This document shows positions 1 to 13,000 of a DNA stretch of 64,000 nucleotides, piece by piece. The position numbers were made by a program, and so were the translations under genes. Position 1 is the first letter of the stretch. Each line of letters begins with the position of its first letter. The notes under the pieces were generated by a model, which was not told where the DNA came from, searched no databases, and worked only from the letters and a program-made list of their open reading frames with translations. This DNA comes from Littorina saxatilis (Eukaryota; Mollusca; Gastropoda; Littorinimorpha; Littorinidae): the NCBI RefSeq assembly GCF_037325665.1, contig NC_090246.1:32900286-32964285 (forward strand), given 5' to 3'.

Positions 1-2770
1 CAGGGCGGCAGCCGTTGTCGGCGTGGCGTTTCCGGTTTTACTGGAAGCATAAGTCCTCCATTTCAAGTACACTTTGCGGTTTTGACTGGAGTTGACAGAG
101 GACTGGCCTACGGGCGTTTGGGCTTCCGGCCTCAGTCTACTCTATGCAACTTTCGCTTCCGTTTTTTGCGGTTTTGTCTGCTGCATTTCCGGCTCTGTTC
201 GGATACACTTCTCCTCTTCCTGACACTCCTTCGGAGGTCGGGGGGTGAGGAACAGCGGCTGGCCTACGGGCATTTAGGCTTTCAGCCTCAGCCGGGGCAG
301 TCTTCACTTTACCTGTTGGGTGTTGAGTTTACTGCCTATTCAGTTCGGGTGGCCCTGGACGTTTCCCCTATTCACGACCGTCATTAGGGGGATGAGTCAG
401 GTCTTTTTCCGGTTGGATGGTTTTCCGGTTTCCGGTCATCTCATTCATCAGTTTACCACCAGCAACTGTGACTTCGGTTGCGTTCGTAGCTGAGCTATTC
501 TGGTTTTCAGTCTTTGGTCAGCAATCGAACACGTTCTGGATTTCCGTCGAAGCTCGGAGCTTCGGCTCAGGATTTCCCGTTGGGTGCATCGACATTGGTG
601 GCTTCCTTGTTGGTTGTCTTTGTTGTCGATGTCGGACTTCCGTTCCGTGAAGATAGGATGTTTTCCTACTTCCGGTTCCTTAGTCACCCTTTGTAGGTAC
701 CACGGTTTGCAGGTTTTGGCTAGGCCATCTCCTCCCGAAAGTGGTATCTCTAGTGTTTTGGTTCTGCCGCTGTTTCTACTATGGTTCAGTTCCGGAACAT
801 GCTCAGCCTTGACTGGCCTCGGCTACACGGGCTTCACCTTCTGTTCCTTCTTGCTTATTCAGCCTTTGGAACTTGCCTCCTTTCTCTACTCTGTTGGCCA
901 GCCCTTGCTAGGGTGAGCATGGAGCAGATGAGGCTGCCCTTCCTTCACTACGCTCGTACGGCGGGTGTCGGAGGGACTCGTTTCTTTCGCATTCTCAGTT
1001 CCCTGAACAGTCAAAGAGAGTCGCTTAAACTTTGCCTGCAGTAGAGATTCAGTCGAGTAGAGATCAGCAGGTCTCTGACTGCTTTACAAGGGTTGAAGGA
1101 AGGTAAGGCTAGCATACTCAGAAACATGCTTAGCAGAAGCATGCTCATTCCTCTGGTTAAGCTAAGCTGGCAGCCTATAGGCAGCCTTGGCTGGGCAACA
1201 GCCATTCCACGTTGCGGCGATGGTGGTTGTTGCCTTCCCGTTTCTTGTGGCTTCGGACTTCGTCTTTTCTTTCCTTTGTTCTCTCTTTTTAAGAGATTGG
1301 ATAGGACGATTTTCGTTGGGTGGGGTTCTCTGGATTCAGGTTACCCCTGTTTGGCCACAAACGTTTGGACTTTGGTCCTTGTTGTCTTTCATCGAGTCGG
1401 ACTCTGTCTTTCTCTAGTGATCAGACGCGTTCTGGTGTTTCGTCCAAACTTAAGGTACGCTTGAGTTGGCCTCGGAGGTAACATTCAGATTTTCCTGAGG
1501 GGGCATTGTCTTGGACAATGGATGTTTGAGGAGTAGTTCTTTGTGGCTTTCCTCCTCTCTCTCAGGTTTTGGCTACTCTTCTCCTTCGGGCAGAGGTTTA
1601 GCTAAGGTTTGGTCCTGTGACTTCAGTCTTGGGCCTTTCCTCTCTTCTTCCTCATCTTAGTATGAGGCGAGTCCGGATGACGTCCGTTGGGTCGGGTTTC
1701 CTTACAGTCGCCCGGCTACAAAAGGCAACTTTGTCTAGGGCGGTTGTCCGTTTTTCTCCGCGTTGGACTCTGTCTTCAGACAGGGACAGACGCGCTCTGG
1801 GTTTCTGGCCAAACTCAGGTAGGCTCTTGATTTGGCTAGGAAGTTAACTGCCTGTTTTTTCCCTGAGAACTCTGGTTTCGGGAGTCTTATGGCTGGCTGG
1901 CTTCACGGTTTACGTTTACCAGTCTTGGTTTTCTGCTTTAGGTTTTTGATTCACTCTCGATTACCTTCAAGCAGACTGTTTTGGGAACATTCTGGCTTTT
2001 AGCCATTTTGTTATGGTTGCCAGTCACATCGGTTTTTGACCACCGTGGGTCCTCACTTCCGGTAGCTTACGCACAGTCGTAAGTGGCTGCTGTCGGGTGC
2101 TACCTCTCTCCCTGCGTTCGCAGGGACTGGTAGGGGACGACTGGCGACCTTCTATTGCGAGTTTTCTCTTCGAGGTGGACTCTGGTACGTAGTGCTTGGA
2201 TGTCTCTCTCTCGCTCTTTCGTGGGGATTGGTCACTCTTATTTTGAGCTGACTTCTTTCTCACAAGCCTTTTGGGCTTTACTACATCCCAAGGTTTGCAG
2301 ACTTTGGCATGGTTGTCTTAAGGTCACCGCGGGGGTTCGTCCTTCTCAGTTGAGGGGACAACCTTACGCACGGATCTTCTCAGGACATTAGCATTTCCTT
2401 CCAATAAAAGGGGGGGGGGGGAAGCTTGTCTTTCCCTTGGCTCGCCAGGGTTATTAATCCAAGGCTTGGGTCTATTCCTGTGCTGTTTTTTACGGCTAGG
2501 AGATTGGAAGAAGTGCTGAGCACAGCTTTCTGGATCTCTGAGGTTGTCTCTTACGCTTTTGCCTGAGATACTTCTCGGCTGTCAATCAGGACTTTCCTCG
2601 GTTCCCTCACTGCCTGTTGGCAGTGGGCCAGCCCTGCCAAGGGCTTTTTGAGTGGGTTAGATTTTCTTTCCCACTGGGACCGCCCTGATTCTTTGGCAGC
2701 GGTCCAGGTTTTCGGCAAGGTTTTTTGAGTGAGTTGGATTTTTCTTTCCCACCGCCTTGTTGTTGCAATC
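1..2770. repeat. Degenerate T/G-rich repetitive segment, unclassified
   Basis: No gene is supported here. Open frames are short on both strands and none resembles a known protein. The plus strand is rich in T and G and poor in A, unlike the AT-rich DNA to its right. Diverged motifs recur inside it. A block with CAGACGCGCTCTGG-like sequence followed by CCAAACT-like sequence appears near 1404-1470 and 1767-1835, and more weakly near 521-575. A GGCCTACGGGC block occurs at 104-137 and 259-300. A TTTTTGAGTG...TTTCTTTCCCAC block is repeated near 2645-2680 and 2724-2752. This looks like an old transposable-element body or a decayed higher-order repeat that ends at the palindrome beginning at 2771. 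I cannot assign a family. A 13-base G run starts at about 2411. Confidence 0.45.
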
Positions 2771-2862
2771 TGCTACATGTGATTCGGAGTAGGAATATGT
2801 AATTTAATCGAAAATTTTATTGTAAATTTTCATTTAATAAATATACCTACCCGAATCACATA
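2771..2862. repeat. Imperfect palindrome at the edge of the left repeat
   Basis: The left half (TACATGTGATTCGG...) and the right half (...CCGAATCACATAGTA) are reverse complements with a few mismatches. They surround an AT-rich centre, so a hairpin of about 90 nt is possible. The right half recurs in opposite orientation at 3088-3147. Such shared inverted ends suggest termini of a mobile element, but no coding evidence identifies it. Confidence 0.6.
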
Positions 2863-3087
2863 GTATATTCCCTCCCGCCAACCCCGCTTTTGATTTGGAG
2901 AATTTATTCTTTAGGTCGAATGATAGGAACCACGTGTTCAGTAGCAGTGGTGACGTGGCATGCACGAGGGGAGGTAACTCCCCGGGTGTATGGGCATTAC
3001 CATGGCTACGTTTACACTTTTGTGGTTGGGGTTGCTTCCCTTAGACGGTTAGCCTGTACAGAACCTAGCATCTCCGATTGTGTCAAT

Positions 3088-3147
3088 GCTACATGTGATT
3101 CGGGTAGGTATATTTATTAAATGAAAATTTACAATAAAATTTTCGAT
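3088..3147. repeat. Inverted copy of the right half of the 2771-2862 palindrome
   Basis: This stretch (GCTACATGTGATTCGGGTAG... to TTTTCGATT) is the near-perfect reverse complement of about 2806-2862. The two copies lie 225 bp apart and bracket a gene-free stretch. 3148-3308 is AT-rich with no recognisable feature. Confidence 0.6.
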
Positions 3148-3308
3148 TCAGAAACAAATTAATTTTAAGAAGGTAAAGCAGACCATTGGTAATTAAGTTA
3201 TAACGAAACAAACAAACAAATATGTCTTCATTTTCATGAAATAATCAATCGGCTAATAAAATAGTTATATTAAGTTGCCTGGCTGTAGTCAGAGAGAACA
3301 GCCCCCAC

Positions 3309-3493
3309 CTGATATCTCAGTCTCGTTGGTGTCAATGGTGTAGTTAGAGTGCTCAACTGTGTCCAGGTACTCGTTAAATGTGTCCGCTATTGCGTCACTC
3401 GTCAGCTCCTCCGCCGTGACGTTTGATGACGTAGAGTTGTCCGTGTTGTTGAAGTTGAAGGACACCAAAAATTGCACGTTGACACTTCCCTGA
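3309..3493 (-). CDS. SEA gene coding exon 5: autoproteolysis motif and glycosylated end of SEA
   Basis: 185 nt, with a strong acceptor (TTTTTCAATTTCGTTCCAG) and donor (ATCAG|GTGGGG). It reads QGSVNVQFLVSFNFNNTDNS... and ends ...NYTIDTNETEIS. GSVNV is the cleavage motif and the following strand matches the SEA fold. Five N-glycosylation sequons occur in 61 residues (NNT, NST, NVT, NYT, NET). Translation past the donor meets a stop five codons later, so splicing to a further exon is expected. Confidence 0.78.
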
Positions 3494-6400
3494 CTGGAAC
3501 GAAATTGAAAAACACTTAGCTTTGATACTTGTCGTATGTGAGTTTTCGCACCATTTTTCTACTCATATTTCACAGTCTTGTGGTTGTCTGCACAAAATCA
3601 ACACAGGCTGAGGAAAAGTCACAAGTTCCCTCAAAAGATATCCACAGTTCTCCTGAGTCTACCCATACTTTCCCTGTGGTTGTGTTTTATACATTAGTGC
3701 AGAAGCACTACTTTTTCAAAATACTGAGATTCATAACATTTTGGACACACTTTTTTCTTTTAATAATATATACAACAATGCTTTATTATCTCAAAAGAGA
3801 AATTCGGAAAATTGATCTTGTGATATACAAATTTTATTACTCAACTATGATTTCTGACGTTGTTGAACGCCTTACTCGTCCTAATGTAAAGATCCCTTTC
3901 TTGTTTTTGACAAACAAGGTGTCTTTTACTTACAGCCAAGTTACAATTATATCTCTGTTCTCTGTCAGTTTTCATCTTGTCGAAATCTTCCCTCTGACTT
4001 ACAGAAAAGCATTCATATCTACGCTCTCTGTCAATGTTCATTTAGTAGAAATGTTCCCTCTGATTTGCAGACAAGCAATTATAGCCTATTTCTGCTCTCT
4101 GTCAATGTTCATTTAGTAGTAATGTTCCCTCTGATTTACAGACAAGCAGTTATTTCTCTGCTCTCTGTCAATGTTCATTTAGTAGAAATCATCCCTCTGA
4201 TTTACAGACAAGCAGTTATATCACTACTCTCTGTCAATTCTTGTTCAGTCCAAGCCTTTCCTTTGATGTGCGGGAGAACAAAGATACTGATGGCTCACCT
4301 GAAGCTTTCCACGGCGGCTCCAGTGTAGAATGGTGAGAGCCAGGCCGTACCGAACACCTGATCCAGCTGCAAAGATATCAACGCAATGAAAAGTTATGAT
4401 AAAAAAAAAATTAAAAAACACTTTCAACATATCAACGCAATGAAAAGTTATGATAAAAAACAAAAAATAAAATCATTTTCAAGATATCAACACAATGAAA
4501 AGTTATGACAACAAACAAAAGTAAAAACACTTTCAACATATCAACGCAATAAAAAGTTATAATAAAAATTTTTAAAAAAAAGACACTTTCAACATATCAA
4601 CGCAATGAAAAGTTATCATTAAAAAAAACAACTTTGAAGATATCAACGCAATCAAAAGTTATGATAAGAATTAAAAAATAAATAAAAACACTTTCAACAT
4701 ATCAACGCAGTGAAAAGTTATGATGAAAAAAAAAATGAAAAGACTTTTTAGATATCAACGCAATAAAAAGTTACGTTAAGAAAAAAAACTAAAATATCTT
4801 TTGTAAAACTCATCTCCATACGAATATATTCAAGAACAAAAGACTCTGGTCTGATGCGAGCATTCTGGGGGGAAAAGGCATAGTGACCGGGCATGGCTTG
4901 TCCACCCGATTTCTACGCCCATGAAAAAATAACCATTGAAGAATCTGCTTTCAACGCAGACATCTTCTTCAGCCAATGTCATGAAATTTTTTGAGTTTTT
5001 GTTGTTGTTGTTTTCTGTTTTTTGGGGGCATCTGTTTGAGCTCAAAGAGTGCAGCGGAGCTGTATTTGAGCACTGATAACAATTGTTTTTCTTCTATTCT
5101 TAATTTGTTTTCTTCAAAAAAGTGTAATTTGAAAGATGACTGACCATATCAATGATGTGTACTTCCAGCTGCTGATAGAAAGGCGTTGTGTTGTGAAGAA
5201 GATCATCATGCCACTCCAAGCCCTCGACAATCTTCATGTACCCTCGGAACACTCGGTTCTCTTCTTCATTCTGGTTCGCCGATCGCCGGACTCTTGTGTT
5301 TGCTGGCCTGAATTGGGAAAAAAATGATAAAAAGAAAGAAAAGAAAAAAGTGTGTGAGGTGGTTTTTAAAAAAAAGATTTTAATGATGATAAAAAGCGTT
5401 TTATCGATTAAACTTTGGTGACAACGCAAAATAAGTTTTAAGATATAAAATAAAACTTACTATTCAAAAAGAAATGTATTGTGGATTTTTTAAGCAGTTT
5501 TCGTTCGTTCTTTCGTTGTAAAGAAAACTAATATCTAGTCTAGCTAGCTTTCTCTCTTGCAGACAGGTTGTGTACCATAGCTTCTTATGCTTTATTGTCT
5601 TGTTTCAAAAACAGTGTTTTGAATATTTCCTGAACTTGAATGCAATATCAGAGGGAATTCTGTTTCAGTTCAGTTACCAGAAAACTTCTGAAACTAGAAA
5701 ATATAACTCAGTAAAGAAAAAGCGGATACCCACCTCTCGCGTATTCTAGAAGAATCGAGTGGTCCTGAAATTTGTCTCAGGACCATCCTGACAGAAGATG
5801 GAATCCTGGAATTTGCAACATCGTTTCCACCTCCATTGTACCACCTCCTGAAGGCATCCTGAATGGGAATGGTATCCTGACTGGTGATACCTGTGGCATT
5901 TCGCTGGGTGATTTGATGCCTCAGTGGTTCGGCTACGCTTCCTCCCACTGGCAGACATTGGGAAAGTAATGTATTTCAGGCTAGGTCTAGCTGGTCCTTC
6001 AATGATAATAGTTATGCTCCCTTAATTTTTTCGAAATAAGGGATTTTTTTTTTTCGCCATCACAACAGAGTGATAATATTATCTTTCAGGAAGAGTAGAC
6101 TTTATAAACCTATCCTGCTTTTTGTTTTGTTTTTTGTGTGTGTTCTTTTTCTACCTAGATGTGGAATAATGTTACTATTGAGGATTTGGGTTGCGAACAC
6201 CTTGTCTCTGCACGGCTATACGTACAAATTTACCTCTGTAGCTTAGCCGTAATAATCATTCTGAACATGTTATGCTCATACTGATTATTCTGTGACTGTT
6301 CGTTCCCTTTTCTTCCCTCTACAAATGACGGAAAGCGTTAGGTTTTTTTAGCATTTACTTTAGTCAAGTTTTGACTTAATGTTTTAACATAGACAGTGAA

Positions 6401-9400
6401 TCAAGACGATGGTGGGGTGTATATGTGTGTGTGCGTGTGTGTGTGTGTGTGTGTGTATGTGTGTGTGTGTGGAGCGATTCCGAGAAAACTACTCGAACAA
6501 TCTTCATGAAACTTTAAATGAGAGTTTCTGAGTATGATATCCCCAGATATTTATTTAATGTTTTTGATGAATGTCGTTGATGATGTTATATCCGGCTTTT
6601 TGTGAAAGTTGAGGCCGCATTGTCACACCCTCATTTTTTCCTCCAATTAATTGAGCTTTTGGTCAAGCAGTCTTCGACGAAGCCCGGACTTTTGAATTGA
6701 ATTTCAGCTTGGAAGCTTAAGAATTAATTAATGAGTTTGGTCATTAAACATCTGAACATTCTAATAGAAATAGTAATCGATCAAAATGATTTCATCTTAT
6801 TCTTTATTATTTTCTGATTCCAAAAACATATAGATATGTTATGTTTGGATTAAAAACAAGCTCAGGAAGTTAAAAAGAATAGAGAAAACCGCGCTTTCCT
6901 GTGAAACGCAAAACGCTACTGTGCTATACTCGCTTGTCACTTTCTGTGCGTAAACGTGACAGCGCGGCCTCGGCGTATGAAATTGACACATCTATTGAGT
7001 ATATGTTGGTGAAAAAATGCGGTGCGGTCAATTGCAATCTGTGAGTTAAGTTCGAAGGGTTGACTAAATGTAGTAATATCACTTCACGCGACTGTTTTGT
7101 TTTTTCCCCTTTATTATGCCACAATACCCTTTTCTTTCTTTTTTTATTTCAAGCTACACATTTTGTGGCCATCACAGGATTATTGTTTCCGGAGAAGTAC
7201 CCGTTTTGGTGCTCGGGAATTCGCCATTTTCTTTGTTACATTACCCCACTGGGTAGGGTTTGAACATTAGTCAATAGACTCATTAAACTGTTCCTCTCCA
7301 CGGAAATCTTTAGTCAAAGGCGAAAGATTTTCTCATTAAGCTTAGTTGAAGAGAAACCAGTGTACGGTGTATGGGTCAAAATTTCACCCGACCCAGAAGA
7401 TAATGTTAGAATGCAAGCCTGTCATAATTTGCGTTTCCACGATAATTAATGTTTTATATGAAATAGTGAGATTTGTTAAAAAGTTTGTTCAATGCAAAGA
7501 CATCGAATGAGCAGTAATACATGCATTGTTGTAAAAAGAGGTTATAATTGCAAAAATCAAGAAATGCTCCCTGTTAAGAAAGTTTTTGGCCAGCCCAGGA
7601 CTTCATTACTAGTCTCCGTAAAAAAAAATGTTTTAAAGTCAAATGTGTTACATTTCATTCTTTGATCAGATTGGCTGAACGTTTTTAAATCGACTTCTTT
7701 ATTTTTCTATGTGTGTGTGTGGGGGGAACGGTACTGTACTCTGATCACAAGAATTGCACTGAACTGAGTTTACAAAACAATACAGGACTTCTAACATGCT
7801 TACATATCCGAACAACAGTATGCGTACATTGTTCCGAAACACTGCATTTGGAAGGGAACTTTGTACCATTTATATTTGTTATGTTACCCTACTAGGTAGG
7901 GCTTGAAAAATAGTCAATAGACTCATTAAATTGTTCCTCTCCACGGAAATCTTTAGTAAAAGGCGAAAGATGTTCTCATTAAGCTTAGTTGAAGAGAAAC
8001 CAGTGTACGGTGTATGGGTCAAAATTTCACCCGACCCAGAAGATAATGTTAGAATGCAAGCCTGTCATAATTTGCGTTTCCACGATAATTAATGTTTTAT
8101 ATGAAATAGTGAGATTTGTTAAAAAGTTTGTTCAATGCAAAGACATCGAATGAGCAGTAATACATGCATTGTTGTAAAAAGAGGTTATAATTGCAAAAAT
8201 CAAGAAATGCTCCCTGTTAAGAAAGTTTTTGGCCAGCCCAGGACTTCATTACTAGTCTCCGTAAAAAAAAATGTTTTAAAGTCAAATGTGTTACATTTCA
8301 TTCTTTGATCAGATTGGCTGAACGTTTTTAAATCGACTTCTTTATTTTTCTATGTGTGTGTGTGGGGGGGGGGGGGGGGGAACGGTACTGTACTCTGATC
8401 ACAAGAATTGCACTGAACTGAGTTTACAAAACAATACAGGACTTCTAACATGCTTACATATCCGAACAACAGTATGCGTACATTGTTCCGAAACACTGCA
8501 TTTGGAAGGGAACTTTGTACCATTTATATTTGTTATGTTACCCTACTAGGTAGGGCTTGAAAAATAGTCAATAGACTCATTAAATTGTTCCTCTCCACGG
8601 AAATCTTTAGTAAAAGGCGAAAGATTTTCTCGTGTATTGAAGAGAAACCAGAGTACGGTGTATGGGTCAAAATTTCACCCGACCCAGAAGATAATGTTAG
8701 AATACAAGCCTGTCGTAGTTTGCGTTTCCACGATAATAAATGTTTTATATGAAATGGTGAAATTGTTTTGAACTTTTTCATTGCAAAAACATCAAATGAG
8801 CATTTATACATTGTCATAAAAAGCGGTTACAATTGCAAAAATCAAGAATTGCTGCGGTCACAAAATAATAATTATTCGAACAGAAATATTCAAGAGAAAG
8901 CACCCTGATTATTGAGCCGCTGAAACGACTTACCTCCCTTTTAAGAAAATGTTTGGCAAGCCCAGGACTCCATTTTTGGTCATAGTAAAAGAAACAAATT
9001 TGTAAAAAAAGTCAAATGTGTTTCATTACATTCTTTGATCAGATTAGCTGAACGTTTTTAACTCGACTTTGTGTGTGTGTGTGGTTGTGTGTGTGTGTGG
9101 GGGGGAGGGGGGGAGGGGGTAAAACGGTACTGTACTCTGACAACAAGAATTGCACTGAACTGAGTTTACAAAACAGTACAGGACTTCTAACATGCTTGCA
9201 TATCCGTACAACAACTGAACTGTATTTGGGATTTATTGTCCATCAGGTCTTAAATGGCTATATTGGACATGATTTGTTTTTATACGATCGGGCCGTACAA
9301 CAGTATGCCTGACCAGTTCAAGAACAATGTTCCCAAACATGGCACTGGAGGGGGGGGGGGGGGGGGGTGCGACCTCTTTTGGAGGAAACGTTATACAATT

Positions 9401-9947
9401 AACATTTGATATGTTACCCTACTAGGTAGGGCTTGAAAAATAGTCATTAGACTCATTAAATTGTTCCTCTCCACGGAAATCTTTAGTAAAAGGCGAAAGA
9501 TTTTCTCGTGAATTGAAGAGAAACCAGAGTATGGTATAGGGGTCAAAATTTCACCCGACCCAGAAGACAATGTTAGAATACAAGCCTGTCATAGTTTTCG
9601 TTTCCACAATAATGAATATTTCATATGAAATGGTGAGATTGTATTCAATTTTTTTCATTGCAAAGACATCAAATGAGCATTTATATATTGTCGTAAAAAG
9701 CGGTTACAATTGCAAAAATCAAGAATTGCTGCGGTCACAAAAAATTATAATTATTCGAACAGAAATATTCAAGAGAAAGCACCCTGATTATTGAGCCGCT
9801 GAAACGACTTACCTCCCTTTTAAGAAAGTTTTTGGCCAGCCCATGACTTCATTGCTAGTCACAGTAAAAAATTAAAAAAAGGTAAATAAAGTCAATTGTG
9901 TTCAATTACATTCTTTGATCAGATAAGCTGAACGTTTTTAACTCGAC

Positions 9948-10003
<56 letters not shown>

Positions 10004-13000
10004 GGGGGGGGGGGGTAAACGGTACTGTACTATGATCACAAGAATTGCACTGAACTGAATTTGCAAAACAGTACAGGACTTCTAACATGCTTGCATAACC
10101 GTACAACAACTGAACTGTATTTGGGGGTTTACTGTCCATCAGGTCTAAAATGCCTATAATTATAGCATGACTTCCCTTCTTTGTCTCTGTTATTCTACGC
10201 GGTGAGAAAATATCCAGCGATATTTCTCCGAAGGCCTAAAGTTCGGCCTTGACCTAGGCAAAATAAGTTGCGCAGCCGCAGTGACAAGTACATGAAAAAC
10301 TTGAACGAAATTTACAGCTGCAGCACGTGGGTAGCACCCGCACAACGTCAACGTTATCACTTTAACGTTTATTTCGTGCGTAGTGTTTTTCTTCTTGAGC
10401 GTTCCAGCGTAGTGTTAAAATTGCGCCTTGCCAAGACTGACACAAAATATAGTTCTACAACTTCTCCTTACTTTGGTCATGCCATATAAATACGTTACAG
10501 CTCCAAATCAGCCATGCAGGGACCTATATTTTATAGGTCTATGATCCATGGTATCGCGTGGTATTTTGTCTCGATGGGGTGAATGAATATAATGAAGTCA
10601 CTCTCGGCAGAGCCTCGAGTGACGTCATCATATTCATTGACCCAGTCTCGACAAAATACCACGCGATTTAATGGATGGACGGAGCTGTAACTTATACATA
10701 TATGACATGATTTGTTTTATACGATCGGGCCGTACAACAGTATGCCTGACCAGTTCACGTACAATGGTTAACAAATATTGCACTTGGGGTGTGCGACCTC
10801 TTTTTGAGGGAACGTTGTATCATTTACATTTTGTTATGTTACCCTACTAGGTAGGGCTTGAAAAATAGTCAATAGACTCATTAAATTGTTCCTCTCCACG
10901 GAAATCTTTAGTAAAAGGCGAAAGATTTTCTCGTGTATTGAAGAGAAACCAGAGTACGGTGTATGGGTCAAAATTTCACCCGACCCAGAAGATAATGTTA
11001 GAATACAAGCCTGTCATAGTTTTCGTTTCCACAATAATGAATATTTCATATGAAATGGTGAGATTGTATTCAATTTTTTTCATTGCAAAGACATCAAATG
11101 AGCATTTATATATTGTCGTAAAAAGCGGTTACAATTGCAAAAATCAAGAATTGCTGCGGTCACAAAATAATAATTATTCGAACAGAAATATTCAAGAGAA
11201 AGCACCCTGATTATTGAGCCGCTGAAACGACTTACCTCCCTTTTAAGAAAATGTTTGGCAAGCCCAGGACTCCATTTTTGGTCATAGCAGGGAATATAGG
11301 TCTATGGTCATAGTAAAAGAAACAAATTTGTAAAAAAAGTCAAATGTGTTTCATTACATTCTTTGATCAGATTAGCTGAACGTTTTTAACTCGACTTTGT
11401 GTGTGTGTGTGGTTGTGTGTGTGGGGGGGGGGGGGGGGAGGGGAGGGGGGGAGGGGGGTAAAACGGTACTGTACTCTGACAACAAGAATTGCACTGAACT
11501 GAGTTTACAAAACAGTACAGGACTTCTAACATGCTTGCATATCCGTACAACAACTGAACTGTATTTGGAGTTTACTGTCCATCAGTTCTTACATGCCTAT
11601 AATTGGACATGATTTGTTTTTATACGATCGTGACGTACAACAGTATGCCTGACCAGTTCAAGATCAATGTTCCCAAACATGGCACTGGGGGGGGGGGGGG
11701 GGGGGAGGGGGGGTGCGACCTCTTTAGGAGGGAACGTTATACAATTAACATTTGATATGTTACCCTACTAGGTAGGGCTTGAAAAATAGTCATTAGACTC
11801 ATTAAATTGTTCCTCTCCACGGAAATCTTTAGTAAAAGGCGAAAGATTTTCTCGTGTATTGAAGAGAAACCAGAGTATGGTGTTTGGGTCAAAATTTCAC
11901 CCGACCCAGAAGATAATGTTAGAATACAAGCCTGTCATTGTTTGCGTTTCCACGATAATAAATGTATCATATGAAATGGTGAGATTGTTTTGAATTTTTT
12001 TTCATTGCAAAGACATCAAATGAGCATTTATACATTGTCGTAAAAAGCGGTTACAATTGCACAAATCAAGAATTGCTGCGGTCACAAAAAATTATGATTA
12101 TTCGAACAGAAATATTCAAGAGAAAGCACCCTGATTATTGAGCCGCTGAAACGACTTACCTCCCTTTTAAGAAAGTTTTTGGCCAGCCCACGACTTCATT
12201 GCTAGTAACGGTAAAAAAAATTTTTTAAAAGGTAAATAAAGTCAAATGTGTTCCATTACATTCTTTGGTCAGTTTAGCTTAATTTTTTAACTCGACTTTG
12301 TGTGTGTGTGTGTGTGTGCATGGGGGTGGGGGTGGGGGGGGGGGGGGGTAAAACGGTACTGTACTCTGATCACAAGAATTGCACTGAACTGAATTTGCAA
12401 AACAGTACAGGACTTCTAACATGCTTGCATAACCGTACAACAACTGAACTGTATTTGGGGGTTTACTGTCCATCAGGTCTAAAATGCCTATAATTATAGC
12501 ATGACTTCCCTTCTTTGTCTCTGTTATTCTACGCGGTGAGAAAATATCCAGCGATATTTCTCCGTAGGCCTAAAGTTCGGCCTTGACCTAGGCAAAATAA
12601 GTTGCGCAGCCGCAGTGACAAGTACATGAAAAACTTGAACGAAATTTACAGCTGCAGCACGTGGGTAGCACCCGCACAACGTCAACGTTATCACTTTAAC
12701 GTTTATTTCGTGCGTAGTGTTTTTCTTCTTGAGCGTTCCAGCGTAGTGTTAAAATTGCGCCTTGCCAAGACTGACACAAAATATAGTTCTACAACTTCTC
12801 CTTACTTTGGTCATGCCATATATACGTTACAGCTCCGAAGGCAGCCATGCAGGGACCTATATTTTATAGGTATATCAGGGCCGGACTAGGCGAAGAGGAG
12901 GGGGGGGGTTGCCAGTGGTGGCCCAGGGGGATGTCCCCCTTGGCGGCAGGGGCGGATCAGTTAATTTTATGGGTGTTTTTTTTCAAAGGTATATTGTGAA

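Noticed and set aside
1-2770. DIRS-like or other retroelement body
   Set aside because: The base composition and hydrophilic minus-strand frames hinted at it, but no reverse transcriptase, recombinase or other conserved motif could be recognised, so no family is claimed.
3529-4116. 195-codon plus-strand frame rich in Phe, Ser and Leu
   Set aside because: Its second half is the 66-bp minisatellite and the first half is AT-rich intron. It reads as repeated phrases, not as a protein.
9570-11210. Repeated 74-90 codon frames beginning MLEYKPVIVFVS or MKRNQSTVYG
   Set aside because: They recur only because the tandem array repeats. They have no protein likeness and are disrupted in other units.
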